From: Clostridium beijerinckii HUN142
GTDB lineage: Bacteria > Bacillota > Clostridia > Clostridiales > Clostridiaceae
NCBI RefSeq assembly: GCF_000621745.1
Contig: NZ_JHXK01000025.1
Span: forward strand, 1 to 64,000
Length of the DNA stretch: 64,000 nt
Direction: 5' to 3'
This document shows positions 1 to 7,638 of the stretch, piece by piece. Numbering within the stretch: the stretch's first letter is position 1; each line of letters begins with the position of its first letter. The notes under the pieces were generated by a model that was not told the origin of the DNA, ran no database searches, and worked only from the letters and a program-made list of their open reading frames with translations. The position numbers and the translations under genes were made by a program.

Positions 1-58
1 AAAAGGAGTTCTATATGGTAAAATAAAGCCGACAACAACATAGTTGGAGGGATAATAA

Positions 59-253
59 GTGGAAGAGATGATACCATATAAATGCTTAAAATGTGGGATA
101 ACAGAAAATATACCTAGGGAGGTTGTAGAATACTTTGATGAGATGGATCAAAGTAATATAGATGAACCGCCTTGTTTTTCATGCGAAAAATGCGGTGGCA
201 CTATGAGACCTAAAGAATACAAAGGGGTATACGGAAAAAAATATAAGCTATAA
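59..253 (+). CDS. Small zinc-ribbon-like protein of the phage island
   Basis: A 64-residue protein with two Cys-x2-Cys pairs, CLKC near residue 9 and CEKC near residue 42, spaced like a zinc ribbon. It starts at GTG 59, preceded by TTGGAGGG at suitable spacing; ATG 68 is a weaker alternative. The function is not recognised. Small Cys-pair proteins are common in late-early phage regions, and the next gene is a phage-type HNH nuclease, so I infer a phage-derived accessory protein that binds a metal and perhaps nucleic acid. A terminator follows directly, so it is not co-transcribed with the HNH gene. Confidence 0.6.
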   Translation: MEEMIPYKCLKCGITENIPREVVEYFDEMDQSNIDEPPCFSCEKCGGTMRPKEYKGVYGKKYKL

Positions 254-257
254 TAAG

Positions 258-290
258 AAAACCATAGGGAAATTAATCTCTATGGTTTTT
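258..290 (+). terminator. Intrinsic terminator
   Basis: AAACCATAG pairs with CTATGGTTT around a short loop and is followed by a T-run. It ends the 59-253 transcript. Confidence 0.75.
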
Positions 291-383
291 AACTTAAAAT
301 ATAATAAATTTCTCCGAAGGAGCGTGGCGCAGCCACTTTGTTCTATATAAAGTATGTACAAGCTATACAAAAGGGGTGATTAA

Positions 384-767
384 ATGTTGAAGAGTTGTTA
401 CAGGTGTGGGAGAGTACACGAGCATAGTTTTAAATGTCAGGCTATGAAAGTGCAAAGGATCAAGCCCAACACCATAGCAAATAAGTTCAGAAATACACAG
501 GCATGGAAGAAGAAAAGGAAGATAGTATTTGATAGGGATAAAGGATTATGTCAGTTATGTATTAGAAACTTGTATGATACATATGGACGTATATATAATA
601 ACTCTATTGAAGTACATCACATAGAGCCGATTAATGAAAATTACGATTTAAGGTTGGAAGATTCCAACCTCATTTCTTTATGTACATATCATCATAAAAG
701 AGCAGATCGGGGAGAGATATCAAGGGAAGTATTAAAAGATATAATTAAAAATAGGATTTATAAATAA
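384..767 (+). CDS. Phage-type HNH endonuclease
   Basis: A 127-residue protein with an N-terminal CYRC pair (residues 5-8), a CQLC pair (56-59) and the HNH core: EVHHIEP with His78-His79, Asn95 in DSNLISLC, and HH at 103-104 after Cys100. The Cys residues probably hold a structural zinc while the HNH residues coordinate the catalytic metal for DNA cleavage. Proteins of this size and layout usually lie just upstream of small terminase genes in tailed phages. No terminase follows here, so it looks like a remnant of the packaging module. AAAGGGGTG precedes the ATG. Confidence 0.85.
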   Translation: MLKSCYRCGRVHEHSFKCQAMKVQRIKPNTIANKFRNTQAWKKKRKIVFDRDKGLCQLCIRNLYDTYGRIYNNSIEVHHIEPINENYDLRLEDSNLISLCTYHHKRADRGEISREVLKDIIKNRIYK

Positions 768-790
768 TAGTCTTTAAAATTTACATATTA

Positions 791-891
791 ATTGACACAA
801 GTCAATAGAATTGTCTTAAAACGTATATTTATAGGCGTAAAAAGAATTATGCGTATAATATTTGCGCTTAATACCTGATTTTATACGTTTG
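791..891 (+). promoter_or_regulatory. Control region of the secreted-protein gene with inverted repeats
   Basis: ATTGAC at 791-796 mirrors GTCAAT at 801-806, giving a small palindrome that overlaps a TTGACA-like hexamer. Farther on, AAACGTATA near 818 is mirrored by TATACGTTT ending near 891, and TATAAT lies at 854-859. The layout suggests a repressor-controlled promoter for the gene at 993. The exact -35 is unclear. Confidence 0.35.
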
Positions 892-992
892 GAGTAATAT
901 GTATTTACTTTGCATACATATAATGGCAATATAAGTATGTAATTAACTTAGTAATTAATATGTAGTAAAAATGGTAGAAAAGAGGAAAAAAT

Positions 993-1709
993 ATGAAACT
1001 TAAAAAAATTACAACAATCATGGCAATCGCATTAACGATTGCTGCAACAAGCACTACTTTTGGACAAGCAGTATACGCAGCAGAAAATTCAAACATTTCA
1101 GCTAGTACAAGTGTCTCGAAAAGTAATAAAATTGATTCCAACACAGTAATTACAGAAGATAATATATATGATGTTCTTGCATATTTAGGTGTAGACTCAA
1201 ACAAGCTTATAAAAAATGATGTACCAAAAGGAAACAGTAATACAACTGTAGGCGAGGTACAAAAGGTAATTGAAAAATCAAAAAAAATGCCACATACAAT
1301 TACACTTAAACCTGTAACTCATAAATCAAACAATACTAAAACCACATCAAATAATGTTAAGTTAGCTCTTGATGATGACGACGATACTCCTGTTGATTCT
1401 GTATACGTACATCGTAACCATAATCTTGGTGATGGTTATTCTGTGACATATTCATGCTCTGGACAATATAGACATGGACAATGGTGTGGTGCAACTGATG
1501 GAGATGCTAGTATAACTTCAATTGCTCCCCTTATGTCATATTCAATAACTGATAAAGACCTTTCTCTAAGTTATGATTCAGATACAATAACAATGGTACA
1601 TTCTGTTACTATACAGGGTTCTTATGGTGTTGGTAAATTTTCAATCCCAGTAATTAGCGGTCTAGTAGTTACAGGAACAGATAATTTTAAAATAGAGGAT
1701 TTCGTTTAA
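993..1709 (+). CDS. Secreted protein of unknown function
   Basis: A 238-residue protein with a clear Sec signal peptide: basic MKLKK, a hydrophobic stretch to about residue 25 and a VYA-AE cleavage site near residue 30. The mature N-terminal half is Ser/Thr/Lys-rich and looks flexible. An acidic DDDDDTPVD stretch near residue 128 leads into a compact C-terminal part with two Cys (SCSGQYRHGQWCG) that could form a disulfide, then a beta-rich tail. There is no cell-wall anchor. AGAGGAAA precedes the ATG. The family is not recognised. Two small membrane proteins follow on the same strand, but each has its own terminator. A secreted bacteriocin-like or adhesive factor is possible, not shown. Confidence 0.65.
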   Translation: MKLKKITTIMAIALTIAATSTTFGQAVYAAENSNISASTSVSKSNKIDSNTVITEDNIYDVLAYLGVDSNKLIKNDVPKGNSNTTVGEVQKVIEKSKKMPHTITLKPVTHKSNNTKTTSNNVKLALDDDDDTPVDSVYVHRNHNLGDGYSVTYSCSGQYRHGQWCGATDGDASITSIAPLMSYSITDKDLSLSYDSDTITMVHSVTIQGSYGVGKFSIPVISGLVVTGTDNFKIEDFV

Positions 1710-1745
1710 TATAAATAAAAATTTAAATATAAAAATCACACACAT

Positions 1746-1771
1746 ATAAGGGGGGAAACTCCCTTATTTTT
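1746..1771 (+). terminator. Intrinsic terminator
   Basis: ATAAGGG/CCCTTAT hairpin with a short GGGAAACT-type loop and a T-run. It ends the secreted-protein gene. Confidence 0.8.
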
Positions 1772-1899
1772 ATATAATAAAAGTAATATATACAATTATT
1801 TTTTAAATTTGTAAAGTTAAACAAGACCACTTATAATAAAATACATGAACACTTTTCGTTTATTTTTATTAGTAATTTATTTAGGAGGGAGGAGTAAGT

Positions 1900-2265
1900 A
1901 TGAACGAAAAAAGACCTTATATGGTAACATTCATTGGAGATGGGTACATTATTAGTGCTTTTTTGCTAACATTATCACTTTTTACAGACTATGTTGAACC
2001 ATTACCTAATTATTTAAGGGTTCCTTTATCAGATATGATATTAAATGCATTAATTATTATAATTCTTTTAATAGCATGTTATGGATACTTAAAGCTAAAA
2101 AGATGGGGTTATTGGTTAATAGTAAGTGTTGAATTATATTATTTATTAGGATGGATTATTTCTTATAAACAAGTACCTATAATCACTATTATAGGCTTAA
2201 TATTCATTTTACCAACAATAAAGTATTTTGGTGAAAAAACGGTTAAGTCACATTGTTCTAAATAA
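1900..2265 (+). CDS. Small multi-pass membrane protein
   Basis: A 121-residue hydrophobic protein with about four predicted membrane segments (approximate residues 8-26, 43-63, 70-88 and 90-108) and a short basic tail ending SHCSK. AGGAGGGAGGAG precedes the ATG at good spacing. The function is not recognised. It sits between a secreted protein and another tiny membrane protein inside the phage island. An immunity or transport partner for the secreted protein is one possibility, inferred from position alone. A terminator follows. Confidence 0.6.
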   Translation: MNEKRPYMVTFIGDGYIISAFLLTLSLFTDYVEPLPNYLRVPLSDMILNALIIIILLIACYGYLKLKRWGYWLIVSVELYYLLGWIISYKQVPIITIIGLIFILPTIKYFGEKTVKSHCSK

Positions 2266-2282
2266 ATTTGTGATATGTTTAT

Positions 2283-2309
2283 ATCCCCCCTATTTTGGGG
2301 GATTTTTTA
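2283..2309 (+). terminator. Intrinsic terminator
   Basis: ATCCCCC/GGGGGAT hairpin followed by six T. It ends the 1900-2265 gene. Confidence 0.8.
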
Positions 2310-2442
2310 TTAAGGAGGCTGACACCACTAGCCCTCATTTAAACGCAAATTTTTCCCTAAATGAAATTTTAAGATAAGGATATCATTTTGACATAAAGTA
2401 AATTAACTAAATTATATATATACTAATGCTTTAGAATGGGGG

Positions 2443-2667
2443 ATGATATTGATGAAATTAAAACCAGTAACGATGATAATAAACAAACTTATATTTATTG
2501 CTGGCATAATTGGGGTTATAACTATACTTTTTAATGTGAGATTATCTGCAAAAATGGAAACAATACTTTTAATATTTTTAATTATTGGTAGTATGTCCGA
2601 GTTTATAGAGACTCGAAAATTTAAAAAGTTAATTTATCCGTTAATTATAATTTACTTTCTAATATAA
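2443..2667 (+). CDS. Very small membrane protein
   Basis: A 74-residue protein with two or three hydrophobic segments (about residues 12-30, 36-52 and 60-74) and a short charged loop ETRKFKK. The upstream GGGGGATG is only a fair ribosome site for ATG 2443; ATG 2452, giving MKLKPVTM, is an equally good start. The function is not recognised. The gene ends inside the left arm of a perfect terminator hairpin. Its hydrophobic character and position resemble small immunity-type proteins, but this is inference. Confidence 0.45.
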   Translation: MILMKLKPVTMIINKLIFIAGIIGVITILFNVRLSAKMETILLIFLIIGSMSEFIETRKFKKLIYPLIIIYFLI

Positions 2668-2705
2668 AAACCTATTATAAATAATTTTATTTATAATAGG
2701 TTTTT
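2666..2705 (+). terminator. Perfect palindromic terminator
   Basis: An AAAAACCTATTATAAATAA arm is mirrored exactly after a TT(TT)A loop and ends in five T. Because both flanks are A/T runs it can act on both strands. Confidence 0.8.
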
Positions 2706-2811
2706 ATATATTGGAGTAGATGTACTAAGTATTATTAGTGCTTTGATGATTTTATGTGATGAAGTTATAAATACTATCAAAGAAAAAAATACTAAGCTAA
2801 ATAATAAATGA
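2701..2811 (+). pseudogene. Start-less open fragment of a small membrane protein
   Basis: An open frame of 36 codons ends at TGA 2809. It encodes a hydrophobic stretch (ISALMILCDE) followed by a charged tail (INTIKEKNTK). There is no ribosome site or start upstream, because the frame runs back into the terminator hairpin. It may be the C-terminal remnant of a gene related to its membrane-protein neighbours. Chance cannot be excluded at this length. Confidence 0.2.
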
Positions 2812-2851
2812 TAAATTTCAAACGAATTTTCAAGAAAGGAGGGCGGATCAT

Positions 2852-2947
2852 TTGGCAAGATCAAGCAAAAGCGTTGTGGTTAAGAGTAAGAATCTTATAA
2901 AAGTAATTTCTAAAATTTCATTTTACAGATTTTTTGCATATAGTTGA
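2852..2947 (+). CDS. Tiny basic protein, TTG start
   Basis: A 31-codon frame starts at TTG 2852, 8 bases after a very strong AAAGGAGGG (2835-2843), and reads ARSSKSVVVKSKNLIKVISK followed by an aromatic end, SFYRFFAYS. It is strongly basic with an amphipathic middle. The quality of the ribosome site is the main argument that it is translated. The product is not recognised; a truncated phage protein is equally possible. It is too short for routine gene callers. Confidence 0.35.
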   Translation: MARSSKSVVVKSKNLIKVISKISFYRFFAYS

Positions 2948-3012
2948 GGGCTGTGTGGTGTAGCAATTTATTAAGGGTTTTAACATGAAATAGGGGGGCT
3001 TAAAATAATGAC

Positions 3013-3115
3013 AGTACATTAAGTACACTAATAGTACAGAAAGAATTTTGTGTACTATTGCTTTGAAGTAGCTCTATATCTAGGTTTATCTATTATAGTA
3101 CATTAAGTACACTAA
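3013..3115 (+). repeat. Pair of 19-bp direct repeats (possible operator or iteron)
   Basis: AGTACATTAAGTACACTAA occurs at 3013-3031 and exactly again at 3097-3115, 84 bases apart. Each copy contains two GTAC palindromes, and further AGTAC/GTACT words lie between the copies (AATAGTACAG, TGTACTATT). No gene overlaps. This could be a set of binding sites for an island regulator, or the remains of a replication or excision control region. Confidence 0.6.
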
Positions 3116-3494
3116 AAATGAATATTTAAAAAAATAAGAAATAATATATTTATAAATAAAAAAGAAAATTTTATGCTGAAATAAGTTTTACACCGTTTTT
3201 TACACCGTATAGAAAGGGAAAAGATAAAAGGAAAAGTACTCAAATAAAAAGGAAATGACAGTATAAAAGGCTTTAACAACAATATAAAAACATACGGGTG
3301 TAATTCTCTTATTTCCAGAAGTCGTGAGTTTAAATCTCATAAAGTGATATTTGTAATAAGAGTCGTAATTAACTTACACTAGTACTTTATTGGTAGAATA
3401 TGCTACAATAAGGAAATAGATGTAGAAGAAATGCTCAAAGTAAATTATTATTTAGATATTAATATATATTATTTTATTGAGGCAGGTGAAATAA

Positions 3495-4628
3495 ATGGAG
3501 ATGAATCCAGGTCATATAGTAAAGTTTATAAGACAAAAAGAGTACACATATCAAAGGAAAGTTGGACGAGGTGGCACTGGGAAAGCTATTCTAGTAAAAG
3601 ATGAAATTACAGGAATGAATTTTGTATGTAAAAAATATTCTCCCTATAATGCTGACAGGCAAAATGAGTATTTTCCTAGATTTATAGATGAGATAAAAAT
3701 AATGTATTTATTATCGCACAAAAATATTGTGAGGATATATAATTATTTTTTATATCCCGAACATACTACTGGATATATTCTTATGGAAAATATTGAAGGA
3801 GAAGCCATCAATAACTATCTACTTTTTCAAAGTAATGAAGTTTTTGAAAGTATATTTATTCAGTTAATCGAAGGGTTTGAATATCTAGAACAGAATAAAG
3901 TATTGCATAGAGATATTAGAAATGAAAATATACTTATAACCAATGATGGAGTTGTTAAAATAATAGATTTTGGATTTGGAAAAAAGATTGAAATTGAATC
4001 TGAGAAAGAAGCAAGTATATTACTTAATTGGCCAGTGAGCGATTTTCCAGAAGAAATACATGACAGAAAGTATAATCATCAAACCGAAATATATTTTCTT
4101 GGAAAGTTATTTAACAAGTTGTTAGAGGATTATGATGTCTCTGGTTTTAAATATCAACATATAATTGACAAAATGATACTATCTAATCCAAAGAAACGAA
4201 TTGAATCATTTTATGAAATTATGCAATGTCTTTCTGAAGATACATTTGTAGAAATAGATTTTACTGATTATGAAAAAGCTATTTATATAACTTTTGTAGA
4301 ACAACTAATTTCTCATATAAAACTTATAAAGAATGAACTTAGTACTGTAAATGAACCTAAAGAAATAATTAATTCGTTGGAATCGGTAATTAAAAATTCT
4401 TTACTGGAACAAGTACTTCAAAATAATAATGATTTAATATCCTGTTTCATTGATTGTGGTTATACATATAGTACTAAAAAAGATATTAAGATTGAAACAA
4501 TTAGAGATTTTTATGCATTTTTTAAAAAGTTAAGCAATACTAGACAAAACATATTAATTAGTAATATAGCAACGAGATTGAAGACAATAAAAACAGAATA
4601 TGAAGAAGATGATGATATGCCATTTTAA
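3495..4628 (+). CDS. Eukaryotic-like protein kinase with an SSB-like C-terminal tail
   Basis: A 377-residue soluble protein. Residues about 18-250 form a Ser/Thr kinase fold: glycine loop GRGGTG at 24-29, ATP-anchoring Lys46 in VCKK, helix-C Glu66, catalytic loop HRDIRNEN at 138-145 and metal-binding DFG at 158-160. All core catalytic residues are present, so it should be active. Residues 250-370 are helical, without a known domain, PASTA repeats or membrane anchor, unlike housekeeping PrkC. The last residues are EEDDDMPF, the form of the SSB C-terminal docking peptide (DDDIPF/DDDLPF). It stands alone between long non-coding stretches beside the integrase, the usual place of phage-defence cargo. 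GAGGCAGGTG precedes the ATG. A defence role is inference; the kinase call is firm. Confidence 0.88.
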   Translation: MEMNPGHIVKFIRQKEYTYQRKVGRGGTGKAILVKDEITGMNFVCKKYSPYNADRQNEYFPRFIDEIKIMYLLSHKNIVRIYNYFLYPEHTTGYILMENIEGEAINNYLLFQSNEVFESIFIQLIEGFEYLEQNKVLHRDIRNENILITNDGVVKIIDFGFGKKIEIESEKEASILLNWPVSDFPEEIHDRKYNHQTEIYFLGKLFNKLLEDYDVSGFKYQHIIDKMILSNPKKRIESFYEIMQCLSEDTFVEIDFTDYEKAIYITFVEQLISHIKLIKNELSTVNEPKEIINSLESVIKNSLLEQVLQNNNDLISCFIDCGYTYSTKKDIKIETIRDFYAFFKKLSNTRQNILISNIATRLKTIKTEYEEDDDMPF

Positions 4629-4694
4629 ATGAATAAAGTTTTCTGCTTTTATGTTCTATAATAATAAATGTTATGATAATTTAAATTAAAAGAT

Positions 4695-4740
4695 ACTTTT
4701 AAAAGACCAAGATGCTTATTTAATTCTTGGTCTTTTAAAG
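4695..4740 (+). terminator. Intrinsic terminator after the kinase gene
   Basis: AAAAGACCAAGA pairs with TCTTGGTCTTTT around a 12-base loop. The A/T flanks make it potentially bidirectional. Confidence 0.75.
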
Positions 4741-5796
4741 TTATGATAAACAAGAGGAAAGATTGTTTATTTTAAAATATAATAAATAGTTTCCCTTATC
4801 TTTCCCTTATGACTACAAAATATATATAAATATGATAAGTTACAAACAAATATAAAAGTACTTTTAACATTAGTATTTTAAAAGCACGGAAGGTATTCTG
4901 AGATACACATAGATATTAAAAAATACGGGCATATCATAATACAGAACTCGGCTATCACAAACAGTAAAATTCAACAACTATGCTGATAATAATATTAATG
5001 AATTTGATATTATTATCAGTTTTTTTGTGTTGGCAAATAAATTCATAAAATTAATCTAGGTTAATAATTCTTAAGGAATGTAGTAAAAATGATGTGTTGA
5101 TGCAAAAATTGAAAATAAAATCTCGTTGTTGCAAAACAATAAAAAGGTTGTACTATAAAGCATCTTAATTTAATAGTACAGCAATTCAAAAAAATAAGTG
5201 GTGCAATTGATTTGAAAAGAATATGTAGCTATGTTGATATTTACTGATATTTTAATTTTATTTATATATCAGTAAATGCGCAAAGATACATAATTTTATA
5301 ATTATTTTGTTACTTAATGAGTAAAATATGTTGCGTATTAAGTAAAAAATAAGTATAATATATTTGATTTGTAGATGTTTTACAAATATAAAATCACTGA
5401 TGATTGGATAAGCATACAGGGGGTATAAGAAGTTTATATAGTGGATCTATTGTTGTAGTATGAATAAATGATTTATTTAATTTATATTTGCTTTGAATTA
5501 TAATAATGTAACGATTTAAATTTAATAAAAATTGAAGTGTTGATGGTGCTTTTGGTAGTTTTTATCATGAGTTTTAGAATATATTACTCAAATATATGAG
5601 AAAATATATATGCGTAGGATAAATTAAATAATTAATAATGTACCATAAAAGACAACCGTATTAATAAACATTTAAATATTTCATATTACAAGATTATTCT
5701 CTGTGCTGAGTTCAAAAATTTATATCCAGTGAATATGTAGAATTTATTTTGAGCAATAGGATATTATTGAGAATATTTAAAAGGGATGTGATTAAT
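4741..5796. other. Long non-coding stretch before the integrase gene
   Basis: No convincing coding frame on either strand. The notable item is the terminator at 4983-5026, which has no gene upstream. Around 4910-4970 there is a slightly GC-richer stretch (ATACGGGC, AACTCGGC) that could belong to a small RNA ending at that terminator. The rest is very AT-rich and may contain excision or recombination sites of the island. Confidence 0.4.
4983..5026 (+). terminator. Orphan intrinsic terminator
   Basis: CTGATAATAATAT pairs with ATATTATTATCAG and is followed by seven T. The nearest upstream gene is 350 bases away and already has its own terminator, so an unannotated short transcript may end here. 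Confidence 0.75.
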
Positions 5797-6966
5797 ATGG
5801 CAGTAAAAACTAACTGTAATAAAAATGGTACTAACTATTTTAGAGTAAGTGCTGTTTTAGGAACAGATAGCAAGGGAAAAAGAATACTTAAAGAGTTTTA
5901 TGGCAAAAGCAAATCTGAGGCTGAGGAGAAGAAGAGAGAGTATCTGGAAGGTATAAAAAATGGATTAAATATAGATACGAAGCGAGTTCTTCTAGGAGAG
6001 TTAATACACACTTGGCTATTTGAGACTATTAGGGTTTCAGATAGAATAAAGCCTACTACGTTTGAAAAGTATGAGGGGTTATACAGGAATTATGTAAAAG
6101 ACAGTCCTTTATATTCAATTAAATTATCAGAATTAAAAGCACTTCAAGTTCAAAGATATTATAACGGTTTATCAGACCTTGGAAAAAGCAGAAACCTTAT
6201 TGAAAACATAAATAAACTCTTGAAACAATTTTTTAATTATGCAGTAGATGAGGGGTATTTAAGCAAGAATCCGTGCCTTGGTAAAAAGATAGTTATTCCA
6301 GGAGAAAAAAAGCCAAGAAAAGAAGTTCAGCATTTTAGTGATGAAGAAATAGAGATTTTATTATCCAACTTAAAGGATAATAGGTATAGGGAGTTAATAC
6401 TATTATCACTTGGAACAGGATTAAGACGTGGAGAGCTTCTGGCATTAACTTGGGAAGATATTGATTTGAAGAATAAAATCGTAAAGGTTAATAAATCTTT
6501 AGCTAAGGTGTATATAATAGCAGGTGATGGTTCAAAGGAAAGAAAGCAAATAATTCAAGTACCAAAAACTCGAGGGTCAATAAGAGAAGTATCTTTTCCA
6601 GATAATCTAACATCAATATTTAAGGATATAAAGATGAAACAAAGAAGAGATAGATTAAAATGTGGAGAATCATATGAGGTATCTGATTATGTCTTTACAA
6701 CCTCTTCTGGAAGCTTAATAGATGTAACAAATCTATCTCATGCATGGGAACATTTATTAAAGAAATGTAAATTACCACATAAAAAGTTTCATGCATTAAG
6801 ACATACTTTTGCAACAAAGTTATTTGAAAACGAAGTAGCTCTAAAAACTGTTTCAGAACTTCTGGGGCATAGCTCTATAGATATGACTGCAAATACTTAT
6901 ACTCATGTTATTCCAAAACAAAAAAGTGATGCAGTTGAAAAATTAAATTATATATTTAATTTATAA
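5797..6966 (+). CDS. int: Tyrosine-recombinase integrase of the island
   Basis: A 389-residue phage/ICE-type integrase. It has an N-terminal AP2-like arm-binding part (about 1-65), a SAM-like core-binding domain (about 68-160) and a catalytic domain (about 175-389). Catalytic residues are visible: Arg210 in GTGLRRGE, His332 and Arg335 in HALRH, His358 in LLGHSS, and nucleophile Tyr368 in TANTYTHV. ATG 5797 is chosen because AAGGGATG precedes it; the frame is open back to a TTG at 5749. It catalyses site-specific insertion and excision. The gene ends 112 bases before the 3' end of a tRNA-Glu gene, the classic geometry for insertion into a tRNA. No excisionase is recognised nearby. Confidence 0.93.
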   Translation: MAVKTNCNKNGTNYFRVSAVLGTDSKGKRILKEFYGKSKSEAEEKKREYLEGIKNGLNIDTKRVLLGELIHTWLFETIRVSDRIKPTTFEKYEGLYRNYVKDSPLYSIKLSELKALQVQRYYNGLSDLGKSRNLIENINKLLKQFFNYAVDEGYLSKNPCLGKKIVIPGEKKPRKEVQHFSDEEIEILLSNLKDNRYRELILLSLGTGLRRGELLALTWEDIDLKNKIVKVNKSLAKVYIIAGDGSKERKQIIQVPKTRGSIREVSFPDNLTSIFKDIKMKQRRDRLKCGESYEVSDYVFTTSSGSLIDVTNLSHAWEHLLKKCKLPHKKFHALRHTFATKLFENEVALKTVSELLGHSSIDMTANTYTHVIPKQKSDAVEKLNYIFNL

Positions 6967-7031
6967 AATATTTGCAGGTAATTTAAAAAAATAATAGTAA
7001 AACATAATAAAAAACTTAGTCGGGAAAATAG

Positions 7032-7070
7032 AAAAAACACCAACAATTTAGAACTCTAAATGCTGATGTT
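7032..7070 (-). terminator. Terminator of tRNA-Glu
   Basis: On the minus strand CATCAGCATTTAG pairs with CTAAATTGTTGGTG, with two mismatches, and is followed by TTTTTT. It lies 9 bases past the tRNA CCA end. Confidence 0.65.
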
Positions 7071-7078
7071 TTCTATAA

Positions 7079-7153
7079 TGGTGACCCATAGGAGAATCGA
7101 ACTCCTGATTTCACCGTGAGAGGGTGGCGTCTTAACCGCTTGACCAATGGGCC
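7079..7153 (-). tRNA. tRNA-Glu (CTC anticodon)
   Basis: A 75-base minus-strand tRNA with encoded CCA. It has an acceptor stem GGCCCAT/ATGGGTC, anticodon loop CTCTCAC giving anticodon CTC (Glu), and T-loop TTCGATT. The anticodon stem has one weak outer pair. The 3' end faces the integrase, so this is the probable attachment site of the island. The gene remains intact, as expected if the element rebuilt the 3' end on insertion. Confidence 0.93.
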
Positions 7154-7167
7154 TCACAACAAATATT

Positions 7168-7196
7168 ATTCTACACCCATTTATTTATTATGTCAA
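7168..7196 (-). promoter_or_regulatory. tRNA-Glu promoter
   Basis: On the minus strand TTGACA (7191-7196), a 17-base spacer and TAGAAT (7168-7173) form a near-consensus housekeeping promoter, about 14 bases before the tRNA 5' end. Confidence 0.8.
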
Positions 7197-7533
7197 CAAC
7201 TTTTTTTCAATATATCCGTAAAAGAGGAAAGACTTAGAGAAGAGTGCTTAAAAATGTAAAAATAATTTGTTGCATTTTATACAAATCATAATTTTCTAAA
7301 TATTTAAAAAACATACTTGTTTTTCGGTGAAAATCTGTTAAACTATTATATAGTTAGTAATTTAAATAGAGGTGTATATTTAAAATATACTCATCGCTCC
7401 TCTTGTATGATTTATTGATCATACGAAATTACGACTCCTTTTTAATATTTTGTGGGATATCCATTGAGATTTTATTGTTTATAAACAGTTTAATTTTGAT
7501 GGGTATTATTTTTTATGATAAATGACTATATTT

Positions 7534-7586
7534 TATAATAAATTTACATTTAAAGTTCCAGTAAACCCAATGCTTAATTAAGACTA
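7534..7586 (-). repeat. Interspersed repeat family B, copy 1
   Basis: Read on the minus strand it contains GTCTTAATTAAGC, TTTACTGGAACTTTAAATGT and AAATTTATTAT. Closely related words occur in the same order at 30234-30290 and 39970-40024, and in part at 51338-51381. Confidence 0.6.
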
Positions 7587-7638
7587 GACTGCAGAAAATT
7601 AATTGCAATATATGTTAACTAATAAGTTTAAAAGTAAG

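Noticed and set aside
15-26. ATG GTA AAA TAA mini-frame after AAAAGGAG
   Set aside because: Three codons only; the AGGAG could be chance, and the next gene has its own ribosome site.
905-1204. Minus-strand frame of 99 codons opposite the secreted protein
   Set aside because: It is the shadow of the signal-peptide region, lacks a ribosome site and is low-complexity hydrophobic.
1-7079. Intact prophage
   Set aside because: No terminase, portal, capsid, tail, lysis or replication genes are present; only scattered remnants plus the integrase.
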